Assembly (NCBI RefSeq): GCF_000182925.2
Contig: NC_026506.1
Span: forward strand, 3,038,001-3,102,000
From: Neurospora crassa OR74A
Lineage: Eukaryota; Ascomycota; Sordariomycetes; Sordariales; Sordariaceae
Length of the DNA: 64,000 nt
Reading direction: 5' to 3'
Shown here: positions 27,197 through 38,984 of the stretch, piece by piece
Numbering within the stretch: position 1 is the stretch's first letter
Layout: each line of letters begins with the position of its first letter
Position numbers and translations under genes: made by a program
Notes under the pieces: model-generated
Database searches by the model: none
Told to the model about the DNA's origin: nothing
Seen by the model: the letters and a program-made list of their open reading frames with translations, nothing else

Positions 27197-30100
27197 GTTA
27201 TAGTAATAATAATATTAATCTAAATGTAGCCGATACTAGTAATGATAATAATGCTACTAATATTAATAAAACTAATTAGGTGGGAAATACCGAACCTCTG
27301 TACTAAATTATAAATGGAGGCTATTATTATAAAAAGATAGGAAAGAAAGTAGGAATAATTCAAAAACGGAGGGATACCCAATTTCAAATAGGGAGTTGTA
27401 TTAGGACTAAGGGAATGGAGTGATAGAATTATTATTTATTAATTTAATAATAATTGAATTAGAGAAGTCCATCCTACTTTTAAATTACCTTTTTTATAGT
27501 AAATGCAAAGTACAATACCCCGTCCTAATTAATAGCGGTCATACAAGTAAAAGCTTTATTAATACTAAATTTATTAAAAGGAATTAAATACTTACAATAA
27601 AGTTTAATTACCCTAAACTACTATAGTTAGCCAAAAGTAATATTAATACTCATATTACCGACTTTATGAAGGTTACTATATAAATTGGGCTATATAAAGA
27701 GGAAATCGAATTGTTCGTTTTTATTTTATCCCTTGAGAACCCTATTATTCTAAGCCTTCTATAGCTCCAATAATACAACCCATTTATAAACTAAGAGAAA
27801 GGGGAATTTAAATTCAATTATGAATATAGAGGTATATATATACCCGTCGCTACGCCGGACTTCTAAATACAAGCCCCTAAAACCTTAAGGGAGGTTACGG
27901 TCGGAAGTATAAAAGAGTAAGCTAATGAAGCGGTCGAGGGGGAGCAAGCTAGTGAGGCGGTTGAGGAGGAGTAAGCTAGAAAGGCGGTCGAAGTGGAGTA
28001 AGCTAATGAGGTAGTTAAGGTAGAGTAAGCTAACGAGGCGGCCGAGGAGGAGCAAGCTAGTAAGGCGGCCGAGGAGGAGTAAACTAGTGAGGCGGCCGAA
28101 GAGGAGCTAGCTACTAAAACCGAATAATAATAAGAATTCCCAGCCCGCAGAGCCCTTAAATGTAGGAAGGCTAGACTATTATAAAGAATTGCTAAAGTCT
28201 ATAGTATAAATCCTAAGCAACTTTAGTCTACTTAATTACTTATAAATAGCTAAAGGATAATAATCCCCAATATACCGCTACAAACTTTAATTAAATTAAT
28301 TCTATATAGGACTATTAGTAATAAGCGAATTCGGGCTTTAAACCCCAAAAGGAAACCGTTAATACTACTATTCGTAAGACCTATAAACGTTGATAAAAGT
28401 CCTATTAACCCTAACGATATTATAGTACTTAATACCGCTAATTTCAATTTTACAATTAGAATAAAGAACTTCGAAGTTATATTAATAATTAGGGGGGAGA
28501 TTAACGAAGTACTAAGGAAATTGGAAATAGAAATGATAAGCGAAGGGATAAAATTAAAAATGAAGGTTATAGAGAAGATGTATAACGATATTTATATAAG
28601 TAATAATGTAGAGTATAAGGCTTAAATTTTGGACTATTTCTTAAAAGTCCTCTAAAGCGACGTAGGAGAAATTATAGTAAGAATTATAGAGGAAAGTATT
28701 AAGAAATTCTATAAAAAAAGAGAATAAACCCCTAATTACCAAATAAGAAATTAAAATAAAAATATTAACCTACTATTATAGATATTAGAATATAGTAAAC
28801 CCTAAGGAAGCAAAAGTTATTCTGTAATACCGCTCCTACAATTATAAAATTAAATCGATTCCTAACGCTGAATTACCTAACGCTTAAGTATAGCTATTTT
28901 CCCCTATAAAATTAAACGTTATTAAAAAATAGTTAAATAATAATATTAAATAAAGTTTTATCCGGCTATTCTAATTACTAGCAGCCTTCCTAGTACTATT
29001 AATGGAGAAATTAGGTAGGGGAGTATAAATCTACATCAATTATTAAAGTGTTAATAATACAACCTTAAAGATATACTATCCCCTTCCCTTAATTAAAGAA
29101 ATATTGAATATAATTTATAAGGTTAAAATATTTATTAAATTAAATGTTATTACGGTATTTAATTAGATAAAGGTCTATAAGGGCTATAAGTAGTTTATAA
29201 TATTTATTATTAGATTTAAATTCTACGAATTACTAATATATTTATTCGGCTTATAGGGCGCCCTAGTAACCTTCTAGAATTTTATTAATAATATCTTCTA
29301 TAACGCCTTAAACAAATTCGCTATAGTTTATTTAAATAATATATTAATTTATTCGGATAACGAAGAGGATTATATTAAATATATATCGAACGTCCTTAAT
29401 TGCCTTAAATATTCGGGCCCACAAGTCGATATTAATAAATATAAATTCTATATTACTAAAACGAAATACTTCGGCTTAATTATTATATTAGGGGGTATTA
29501 AAATAAATATAAATAAGGTTAAACTAGTAATATTATAGAAGGTACTAGAGTTTAAGAAGTCGTTATAATCCTTTTTAAGCTTTACTAATTTTTATTAATA
29601 ATTTATTAAAGACTTCTCTAATATAGTTAAACTATTATATAAATTAATAAAGAAGATAATCGTTTGGTACTAGTGTATTAAGTATTAGAGAGCCTTTAAA
29701 GATTTGAAAGTGATATTCACTACTATACTAGTCTTGAAAATTTACAATTAAACGAAGAAAATAGTAATTAAAATAGACGCCTTTAATTAAACGTGGGGCG
29801 GCACCCTCTCGCAATAGGGAGATAATAGCATCCTCTACCTAATAATTTACTTCTTAACTAAACATATAATAGTAAAATATAATTATAATATCTATAATAA
29901 GGAATTGCTCGCTATTATAAAAGTATTAGAAAAATAGACGCTGGAATTAGAAGGAGCGTAGGAGTAAATCGAAATTATTACCAACTATAAGAACCTTAAA
30001 ATATTTGCCACTACAAAACAACTAACGCTAAAATATATACACTAATTAGAATTCCTCAGTTACTTTAATTTCCGGATTACATATAAAAGAGGCCTAGAGA

Positions 30101-31700
30101 ATGTAAGACCCGATACCTTAAGTAGGAAACTAGAAGAAAAATTATAAGATATTAACGACGAAAGGTTAGTAATTAGGAAGAAACCCCTTATTAACCTAAA
30201 TTATTTCAATTTAACCTTTTTAAAAAATAGGGAGAATAAATTAAATATAGTTTATTTATACCTAAGTACTATAGAGGACGTTTATTAAGGATACAAGAAC
30301 CTAAATTTAAACCTCTAGGAGTTTAACCTTTATAGATTAAACGTGATTAAATTAATAAATAATCTTATTAATAATAATTATACAAAATTAAACCTTATAT
30401 AAAAATTAATTTTATATTTATAGAAAGATAACTAATAGGGTTAGACCCTAGAAGTAAAAAAGTATTTTAAGATTATATTTGTAGAATATTCAATAAAATT
30501 CAGCTGGGTATATTAGAAAAAAGATACTAAAGAATAGGTATTAATCGACCCTAATAATAAAGAAACCTAATTATAGCTTATCTACAAAATATATATAACG
30601 AAGCTAGGAGGATACTCCGGCTATAAAAGAACTTACAAAATATTTAATACGTTCTACTATTCACTAAAGATATATTAATCTATTAAAGAGTTCTATAAAG
30701 TTTGCCTAACTTACGTAAACATAAAATCTTTAAGATACTCGCCCACCGGCTATTTCAAGCCTTTCCCCGTCCTATTCAAAATATAGTTATAAATTTCTAT
30801 TAATTATATAATACCTATAATACCTTATATTAAAAGAAGACGAATTTACTGCTATATGGCCGTTGTAGTCGATTACCTAATAAAAATAAAGTACTATATT
30901 CCTATAGAGACCTTAAAAATAAATAAACTAATTAAGAAATTTATTAAAAGGATATATAGCATTTATAGACTACCTAACGAAATTATATTAGATAGAGGCT
31001 TACAATTCATCTCAATATTTTAAAGAACCTTATATAAAAGATTAGGTATTATACTAAAATTATTATTGACCTTCTACTTTTAGACTTATAAATAAGCCGA
31101 AAGAATTAATACCGAAATAGAATAGTATTTAAAACTATATATAAACTAAGCCTAAAATGATTAAGTCGATTAGTTGCTTTTAGTAGAGTTCGCCTATAAT
31201 AATACGGCCTTAGAGACTATAGGCGTTAGCCTATTCTATATAAATTATACCTTCTACCCCCGGATAGGTATAGAATTAGCTAAACCCTATCCCTCTAATT
31301 TAATAGAAGTATAAAAGAAAGAGTTTTTTCAAAGCCTTAAAAGTAGCTAACCGCTTCCAAACTATTTTAGAAGGCGTTATTACTCTATTAAGGTAAGTAT
31401 AAGACTAACATAAGGCCTAAACTAGTAAACGCCGTATAAATACCCCTAAATATAGAATAAATAATAAAATTCTATTTAATACGAAGAACCTCACTACCGG
31501 ACAATTATAAATAAAATTAATACCTAAATTCGGAAGCCCCTTTACGGTACTAGAATATAACTCCTACCGTATTAAACTCTAGCTCCCTAGGAATATAAAA
31601 GTCAACCTAATTTTCTATATATCGATAATAAAACTTGAGGAGATAGTAGGGCTCCCTAGGCAAAAAGATATTAAATAGGATATTTTAACCAACTAAGAAA
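27197..31700 (+). pseudogene. Gypsy pol polyprotein remnant (PR-RT-RNaseH-IN)
   Basis: Recognisable remnants in order are: a protease SGHTSKSFINTKF-like piece; a seven-unit acidic repeat; RT with PLPLIKEILN, KIFIKLNVITVFNQI and YLNNILIYSDN (family YLDDILIYS, here both D are N); RNase H IKIDAFN-TWGGTLSQ; the integrase zinc region GGYSGYKRTYKIF; integrase core VVVDYLIKIKYYIPIETL and DRGLQFISIF; and a GPFxVLE-type C-terminal block (FGSPFTVLEYNSYRIKL). Numerous stops derive from Q and W codons. The acidic repeat between protease and RT is unusual. Confidence 0.8.
27915..28103 (+). repeat. In-frame 27-bp minisatellite, seven units
   Basis: Seven consecutive 27-bp units each encode a nine-residue acidic block of the form E-Q-A-x-E-A-V/A-E-E. 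Two units keep GAG CAA at the start, while the other five have GAG TAA. An eighth, diverged GAGCTAGCT start follows. It lies in the gypsy reading frame between protease and RT. Confidence 0.9.
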
Positions 31701-32761
31701 GGTCTATAATAAGAGCCAATAATCATAAAGATAATAAATAGTAGGAATAGGAATTTAAAGAGATTGTAGGTTATAATAAAGCAAATAACGGCCGTTAAAT
31801 ATACCAAATTAAATAAAAAAATATTAACGAATTAATATAATAGTCCGCTAAGGATTTAAAAGGATATAATAATACTATTTGGAAGTATCACAACTCTCAC
31901 TTAAATATACTGTTACTATTAATTTAAATAAAATAGAAATATACTAAAAGTAAATTAAAGAAAAGGTTATTATTATCCTTATTTCTAAGTTTATTAACCT
32001 TTATATTACTAACGCTTAATATTAAACCTAATTCAAATTTATATTAGCCGTTTTAATAGAATATTCGGGTAGCCTAGTAGAAGGGATAAATTTAATTAAG
32101 AAAGATAAAAAAGAAAAGGAATTTAATATAATTTATTCCGCATACTCTAATTAAATACTTTATAGTATACCCTTTTATAAAATAATTATTAATAGTACCG
32201 AGAGATAATATATTTTATAATAGTCTTACATCTCCTATTCCCCAAATCGGCTATATACGTAATTAATATTAAGTTTTAACAATAAGAAGGATTCAAGAGA
32301 GGTTAGTAATATAGTAATTGAGCGTTTAAAGAAGAAATAAAATATAAGCAAGGAGTTAAACGCGCGAGTTCTCTAAATTTATATTAATAGTAATTACGGG
32401 TATCTCTATAAATCACTATACTATAGGCGTCCCTATAGTACCCCAGGTGGGGTTAATAATGGTAAGAGCTGTTGAGGTCCTTTATATATATTAATTAAAG
32501 CGGTTTACGAGGTATAAATAGATTATTGAGGGTAATAATAGCTCTTACGGCGGAAGGGTTAAATTAGCAATATTTTAGCCAGTATTCTACCCCTAAATAA
32601 GAATTGAAATGCTAAGCAACCTCCCGTCTTAGTACGGACGCTAAGACTTTTTACCGCAATTTAATTAGACGTATCCTTAGAGGATTCGGGAGGGCCCACT
32701 TTAGATAAAACAATGTATTTCAAAATATTTTCATAGTAGGGAGCGTTTTAAAGGGGGGTAG

Positions 32762-32986
32762 TATTATCGGGCTAGATTATATACCTTGTACTAGGCTATG
32801 TTACGTACCTTAAGCTGTGCTATAGTACTAGTACCGGCCAGGGTATTGAGGCTCTGTGCGACCTACTCTACTGGGTTGTACAACCCTACTTATAAGCCTA
32901 GGCTAGCGCATACTCTCCTCTTACTTCCTTCGTACAATAACGAATATCGTAGCTTACCTATAACGGTGCCCTTGCCCCGTGATAAT
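32762..32986 (+). repeat. 3' LTR of the gypsy element, RIP-mutated
   Basis: Aligns with 22311-22534. Nearly every difference is C-to-T or G-to-A in this copy, mostly at CpA/TpG. Homology ends at GATAATAA; the far end is either truncated or diverged. Confidence 0.8.
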
Positions 32987-33530
32987 AATACGGGAGCCTC
33001 AATACTATAACCGTATTACTAGATTGTTCAGTTTGAGAATTTATGGATATAATATGGTTGTCTTAAAGATTAGTATTTACAGCGGTATGTTTAGAATATC
33101 AGAAATCCCCAAATTAGCAACTAAAACGGCCGGTATTATATATCAACTATCATTATATAAGGGAGGGTACGTGTAGGATTCGACAGGGTGCGGGGAGGCT
33201 TTCCCATTCCTTGAATCATATAAAGGCTATTACATACTAGGACGACCATTTTAGAAATTCTCTTAATAATAAGTTAGTCCGTTTATAATTACTGAACAAA
33301 TTAGAAGTTTGGCTTACTAGTTGGATTTGCATCCCGAAATGGTTGGCATTTACCCTAATATTTTCATAGCTTACTTCAAATAGGCTATGTACGAGGAAGA
33401 TCCGTTTGGCCGGACCCAACCTCCTTTTAGTTTAGTTACTAATAATTAAATCGGTTTAAATAATGAGGAGTATAAAATAAATATTATTTTAAATTACGCG
33501 GAGGATAAGAAAAACGGAAGATGTAAATAT
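32987..33530. other. Region between gypsy LTR and MITE, no gene recognised
   Basis: This segment is less A+T-rich than its surroundings, but the open frames in it (up to 70 codons) have no recognisable motif. It may be a remnant of pre-insertion DNA. Confidence 0.4.
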
Positions 33531-33538
33531 TTAGTAAA

Positions 33539-34021
33539 GAGAAAGCCTATATGCACCCACCCCAAACCTTCCTATACCCAATTTCACCCAATGTCAGCTG
33601 TTATGTAAATTATTGAGTTTTAGCGGTATTTCTGACCGTTGTACATGTGTTACAATATTTGAGTTAACCCCCTATGTGAATTACTATATAATTTAATTTA
33701 GGGTTAGTAATTGAACGCGATCAAGGGGGATTATAAACAGTAGAAATCAATTAATTTGAGCGAGATTATATACGTTAAGGGTATTGTACTGCAGCGTACG
33801 ATAGCTAGCAGTGTAAAATGGGTGCAAATGACCGTGTGAAAAAGTATAAAAGAAATGACCAAGTTAGAGTCGAGGTTACTGGACGTTGCGTGTATTGAAT
33901 AGACGAAATTTTGCGGGTAAAAACGAGGATTTCAATGTTAGGTGTCATCCAGCTGTCCTATCCACTTTTTTACGGTTTCTGGGTATGGGAAGGTTTGGGG
34001 TGGGTGCACGTAGGCTTTCTC
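33539..34021 (-). mobile_element. MITE, family 1 copy b (483 bp, 8-bp TSD)
   Basis: The terminal inverted repeats begin GAGAAAGCCTA at the left and end TAGGCTTTCTC at the right, and extend about 42 bp with a few mismatches. TTAGTAAA at 33531-33538 is repeated exactly at 34022-34029. Its reverse complement shares internal sequence with the MITE at 21671-22112, so the two are one family in opposite orientation. It has taken more C-to-T type changes than the other copy. Confidence 0.88.
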
Positions 34022-34029
34022 TTAGTAAA

Positions 34030-34833
34030 ATAGACTATTTATAGTTATGATTGCAATAAATATGTGCCTAAGAGGGAAATAGGGAATGTACGCGAATTAA
34101 ATGTAGAATACTGGGAGCGTTTAAAAGGACTATAGAAGATTGAAGCTAGAAAAGGAAGGAAGGTCTACTTTGAATAAGACGAGCCGGAGAGTCCTATTTT
34201 GCGCGAAGCCTCCACTCATAGAAGGAATTTGAAACTGTAAAGGAAGTAAGGGTGTTTATATATATCTATTACTCAAACTACTAAAGATAGTAGTATTTCG
34301 TTTTAGCAACCGGGATTTAATACTAGAATAGTATCGCTAGTATTATTATATATCAAATTACCTAATTGGATAATGTACGTATCCGGTCCGTTGAGTCTTT
34401 TTAATTAAATATACCGCTCCCACGGGAACCTACTTATATATGTAGGTCCTATAGATTAAGTAAAGCTTGTATACTTTAAATTATTTAGCTATATACAAAC
34501 TTCCTACTTGGAATTCTGCTTGAAGTATCATCCTATATATATTCAAATAAATATATATTACTATTATAACGTTTAAATACCCCCTCAATAGTATTAACTA
34601 GGTACCAGGTAATAGCGTATAATAGTACATTAAATAGAATAAGGTTTAAGCCTTTATTAATAAATTATATAAATTAGGAAGGTAGCAACGTTCGGTAGAA
34701 CTAATTTATATGTCCGGATTTATAATACTATGGTTTGTTTACCTCCTTCTTCCCTCTCTATACTTGATAATACTTTGATTCGTAGCTTCTAGTTTTGTAA
34801 GCTATCTCTTATAGAAATACACTCTTCTAATCT
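34030..34833. other. AT-rich gap with no gene recognised
   Basis: About 800 bp of A+T-rich sequence between a MITE and the MULE. I see no ORF or motif I can name. Confidence 0.4.
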
Positions 34834-34841
34834 TTATAAAA

Positions 34842-37800
34842 GGCATTTACTCCGCGGGCACCCGGCTCGTCTTATACGGGCACCCAACCTTATACGGGCA
34901 CCCAAATTAACCATTTATTTCACGTAAAATAGCGCTTATATAGTAAATTCGATGGTGTTACATTTACTTTAAAAAAATGACAGTAATGTCCAATAACATA
35001 GTTTTGTATAGAGATTTCTATAGTATGTAATGTCTTGAATATAATGTAGTAAAATCTATAGCATTTATCTATATACTTCGACTAGCTACCTATACTACTG
35101 CTTCCTAATTACCTCTACCTACTTCGTCTTTTTGGGTGCTGGTAAGCCCAGTTGAGCTCTCTCTCTCTTGCGTTTAATTGCTTGCTTGATTAGGGAGCTC
35201 GATACTGGTACGGCTACCTTAATGGAGTCTAGTACCGGTTTTGACTCTAGTACTAGTATTAATACTAGTATTAGCTTTAGGGATAACTACTATTAATCTA
35301 GAGATGACTATAGCTCTAGCTCTAGCTTTGGCGCGGGCTTTAGCGTACGTTTTGGGGAGGGGGTTGGCTTTGGAGAGGGTAATAATTCTAATTATAAATC
35401 TAGCTCTAAAGAGGGACTAAAATTGATTATTAGAGAGAGTTCAAAGGGTGGGAGTTTAAGAGGTAGGAGGTCTAGAAATAGGAGTACTATTACCTCTAAC
35501 TTTAACTCTAATTCTTATTTTATAGTATTTAGTATAGTTACTTGAATATAATTTAGTACTAGCTCTAGCTTTAAACTACTTTTAGATGCTATATCCGATT
35601 TAATATTATAGTTAAAAGTATTAAAATTAACCGGCTCTTGTATATATTCACGTTCGGCGGCCTTAGTAGAGTTGGGAGTTAGTTTATTAATATTATTACT
35701 CTCTTAATAAGATTTGTAGCGGCGTATATTCGGTTATAGACGAGGGAGGTTATTGAGGTTACTCTATTTAATATACTTAACCTTCTAGTTTCCTCTCTTA
35801 CTCTTTAGAGTTTTTTACTTTATTTTTTACTTTGTAGGAAGGGTATGTTTGTTAAGGATAAATTTAGTAGAGTTCTTGGGGCGGCCTCTTTTCGTAGGTG
35901 TAACGCGGGGGTTTCGAAGTTGAAGGTAGAAATTTCGAGTATCCTATTGAATTAGATTAGTTAGTAATTATACTTGGATAAATAAATATTACTAGATTCA
36001 ATGTATAAGTGGTTTTTTATAATACTAGTGTAGGTATATATAGGTAAATTTTAGTGCTTTCTTTATAATTACCCTATTAAAAATAATATAGCGGTATAGT
36101 AGTCTATATTGGGTAGTAAGATTATACTCTTTATTATAAGGTTCGAGAGTAGAGGTAAGTGGGTCTTTGCGTTAATTGGTTGGTATAAACTTTTTTGCTT
36201 CGCGGTATTTACGATTGATTAATTTGAGGGTAATATAATTGATTTATAGCGGTAGCTTTCCTAGATACATATAGTCGATATATTGTTGTTGCTAGTGGGT
36301 TTACTATTTTGTAATTTTTCTTTTAAGAGTTTAGTGTTAGTTAGTAGCTATTTCTATAATAGTTGTAACGAGCTTGTAGATATTGTTATTGCTATTGAGA
36401 AGGTAGCTTTTGATGTTAAGGTTGTTTAATTTAATTAGCGATGTGATTTTGATATTAAAGTTCTTATACTTCTTAATATAATAGTATACCTATTGATCCC
36501 TAATAAGAAGTTAATTCTTTTGAATATATTGAAGAATTAGTATTTAGCCTTTAAATTACTTTTTTAAGCTCTCCTAAATTACTTAGAGCTTTAATTTAAT
36601 ATTAGCGTATATTATTAATTTATATATAGTTATAATACTATAGGGGTCGTTAGTAATTTTAGTAATAGTTTGAGAGTTAAAACTAGAGTTAATAGATTAT
36701 ATAGATGAATAATTCCTTAATTAATCATATTAAAGAAAATTAGATTCACCTACTTATCTTTACCCTCTTTATCCTTAGAGTCCTCCTCTTCTTTAGAGTT
36801 ATTATTATTATTACCTCTATCTTTCTGTTTCTTCCACTTCTTTTTAGCGTTAAAAAGAACGTTCTTGGTGATGTGAAATAGATAGAGTTGTTGTTGGGTA
36901 TTAGGGAATACTCTACTTAGTATTTACTTTATCTCTTTATATTTATTTGTAATAATAATGGTTGGCGAGGGTAGATTGTAGCGTAATCCTAGTTCTTTAG
37001 TAGCTTTAATTAAGAAGTTAAAGGCCTCTTCTTTCTTATTATTAATAATATTAAAAACGTAATTAAATATAGAATTAATAAATAAGACACTCAAAATCTA
37101 ATAAAAGGGATAATAAAATTGGTTAGTATTATATATATTATTAATTATTATAACTTCGGGGAATATTCTGGCTATTTCTATATAAGTTGGAAAGGTAAAG
37201 ATAAGACCTAATAGCCGTTTATTACTGTTTGGATCTATCCTTTTAATATATTTAATATTATTATTATTAAAAAACTTAATTAATGCGCTAATAAGGGTAT
37301 AGCTATTAAAATTACGGCGGCGTATATGTGCGTGTACGTTGTAAATATTCGTTCTTATATATATAGAGCCTAGAAAATCTTTTTGTACTATAGCGGTAAT
37401 TTTTTGAATTTGTATAGTATTAAGCTTAAAAGTATTATTAATCTTTTTTAAAATTTGTAGTTTCATTTTACGGTGTTGAGGGTGCGTAGATGGGTGTTAG
37501 GATTGGCCGTAGTTATAAATTTAGAAGTCTAGGTTAGAATATAAGTGAAAGTATTAAAAACTATTGCCTTTAATATCCTTATTGGTAAGCGCTTTCTATT
37601 TACACCTATATTTGCGTAAGGCTATCTTTCGAGTAGTTACTATAAATTCCCGGGGTTTACTATAGCGGTTATAGATAATGTAATATTGTATATAGTTTTT
37701 AATAGTAGCTCTAAGTTTACTACGATTTTATATATAGTTAATTATAAAGTTATAGGGTTTAGCCTAATTATTAATAGAGTTATATAGAGTTTTAATTATA

Positions 37801-38379
37801 GCTGTAGGAGGTATAATACTAGAGGGTGGATTAATAATAATATTTCTATAATTAAAGAGCTTATCTTCGGATTCGTTATTGCTAAGGGGGTTGGTTGAAG
37901 GGTTATAGTCGCGATTATCGTTAGAGAAGCCTTCCTACTCCTCTTCGTCGTTAATTAGATTTGAGGTATTGCTACTACCGTTTTTAATGTGCGTGAGGTC
38001 GATAGGGATAGTCGGCGCTATTTTTGCGTAGTTTTGGGTCTTTAGAAGGGTTAGTAAATACTTCTAATAATTGATACGATTAATATCCACGTACGTACAG
38101 TCGGTTCTAGCCTGTTCTGGTGTTCACAGCTGGTCTAGTTGTAAAGAGGGAGCAAAATTACTAAGTCTAAGATTTGGGCATTGAGTGCTTGTGAATGGGG
38201 GGTCTACTGGTTGACTGGGCTGGGCACTGTTTGTATGGAAATGCAGTTGTATAGTTACTATCTAATGGTATTGAAGGGTTGAAAGAAAAAAATCTACACC
38301 TTAAACCCTAACCCGCAGGGTGCTTGTATAAGGCTGGGTGCCTGTGTAAGACGAGCCAGGTGCCCGCGGAGTGAATGCC
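34842..38379 (-). mobile_element. Complete MULE-type transposon (3.5 kb) with TIRs and 8-bp TSD
   Basis: The left end GGCATTTACTCCGCGGGCAC and the right end GTGCCCGCGGAGTGAATGCC are inverted copies. With mismatches the TIRs run about 65 bp and contain repeated GGGCACCC blocks. TTATAAAA at 34834-34841 is repeated exactly at 38380-38387. The interior encodes, on the minus strand, a RIP-degraded MULE transposase. A TTAAACCCTAACCC telomere-like string lies just inside the right TIR, near 38308. Mutator-like elements typically show TSDs of about 8-11 bp, which fits. Confidence 0.88.
36300..37830 (-). pseudogene. MULE transposase remnant (FAR1-type DNA-binding region plus DDE core)
   Basis: Reading down the minus strand: about 37760-37560 gives ICNRYNKPREF and KYRCK-KALTNKDIKGNSF, the FAR1/WRKY-like N-terminal pattern (ACDRGGKPR, CPF+A). 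From 37466 a 122-codon open stretch holds IYNVHAHIRRRNFNSYTLISALI, the drug-like ARIFPEVIIINNIYNTNQFYYPF (family: PEVLLIDCTYKTNRxxMPL, with D here N), then ITNKYKEIKQVLSRVFPNTQ and LFHITKNVL (family: TDxExALxxAL..VFP, WHINKNV). The catalytic D-to-N changes and stops show RIP inactivation. The C-terminal part below about 36300 is too degraded to read. Confidence 0.8.
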
Positions 38380-38481
38380 TTATAAAAATAGAATTTATTC
38401 TTATATAAAAGATTTTATATATTAAAAGTATTTATATATGAATATTTAAATATTAGTTACGGTCTAAAATATGGATGTATA

Positions 38482-38553
38482 ACTAGCTTAGTGGTATAAG
38501 ACTTTTTGTTAGTTGTCTGAACAGTAATATAATATTTGAACTAACTATGTTAA
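38482..38553 (+). pseudogene. Possible decayed tRNA
   Basis: TAGCTTAGTGGTATAAGA fits an A box and TTTGAAC lies where a T loop could be, but the acceptor and T stems do not pair well. It ends about 10 bp before the intact tRNA-Ile. It may be a RIP-mutated tRNA duplicate, or chance in AT-rich DNA. Confidence 0.25.
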
Positions 38554-38564
38554 ACAACTTTCGA

Positions 38565-38659
38565 GCTCGGGTGACGCAGTGGTTAGCGTGTTGCTCTTAT
38601 ACTTGTGTTTTAGGATACTTGTTATGCAAAGGTCGCGGGTTCAAGTCCCGCCTCGAGCA
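38565..38659 (+). tRNA. tRNA-Ile (anticodon UAU) with a 22-nt intron
   Basis: A cloverleaf can be folded: acceptor GCTCGGG pairs with CTCGAGC (one G-U), followed by discriminator A at 38659. The D stem is ACGC/GCGT. The T stem and loop GCGGGTTCAAGTCCCGC are perfect, and the A and B boxes are canonical. The anticodon loop begins CTTATA (anticodon TAT), and the extra length places a 22-nt intron after position 37, where fungal tRNA-Ile(UAU) genes characteristically have one. The only flaw is a T-T at the bottom of the anticodon stem. It is essentially unmutated although RIP-damaged DNA lies on both sides. Confidence 0.85.
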
Positions 38660-38660
38660 C

Positions 38661-38668
38661 TTTTTTTT
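38661..38668 (+). terminator. RNA polymerase III T-run terminator
   Basis: Eight consecutive T begin two bases after the discriminator base of the tRNA-Ile, as expected for Pol III termination. Confidence 0.75.
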
Positions 38669-38984
38669 AAATTTGTTATTAAATATTAATATACTCGAAT
38701 TTGCTTTTACTCAATATTATTCTTTATAAAGTATTAATATAATATAAATCTTATATTATACGTTAATACTAATTTAATAATATATAATATTATTCTATAT
38801 TTATAATATAATTTATATCCTAACTCTCTTTCTATACTAGTCTCTACTTATATAAGCTCAATACTATATAAAGACCTACTAGTATCCCTTTAATAGTACA
38901 AATTTATTACTTTGGTATCCTCTACTCCATACCTTTAGTTTCTAACAACTTGCTAGTACAACTAAAAAGAGCTAACTAGTATTA
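38669..38984. other. AT-rich gap with no gene recognised
   Basis: About 315 bp of A+T-rich DNA between the tRNA gene and the left LTR-like repeat; nothing recognisable. Confidence 0.4.

Larger units (their letters stand above)
22311..32986 (+). mobile_element. Ty3/gypsy chromovirus with both LTRs, split by a LINE, RIP-degraded
   Basis: LTRs lie at 22311-22534 and 32762-32986. Between them is gag (about 22700-24436, ending in an ELSKYQKYNRVGYNWKK-like remnant, then continuing at 27197 after the LINE), protease (about 27530-27790), reverse transcriptase (about 28900-29560), RNase H (about 29755-30020), integrase (about 30550-31250) and a chromodomain-like tail (about 31790-31910, DLKGYNNTIWKYHNSHLN). 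The order PR-RT-RH-IN plus chromodomain is that of fungal chromoviruses. LINE copy B is inserted at 24450-27183. Stops throughout make it inactive. Confidence 0.85.

Noticed and set aside
27915-28103. CRISPR-like spaced repeats
   Set aside because: Units are contiguous, in frame and without unique spacers; it is a coding minisatellite in a eukaryotic transposon.
38547-38729. 60-codon plus-strand open frame
   Set aside because: It lies over the tRNA-Ile gene and its terminator.
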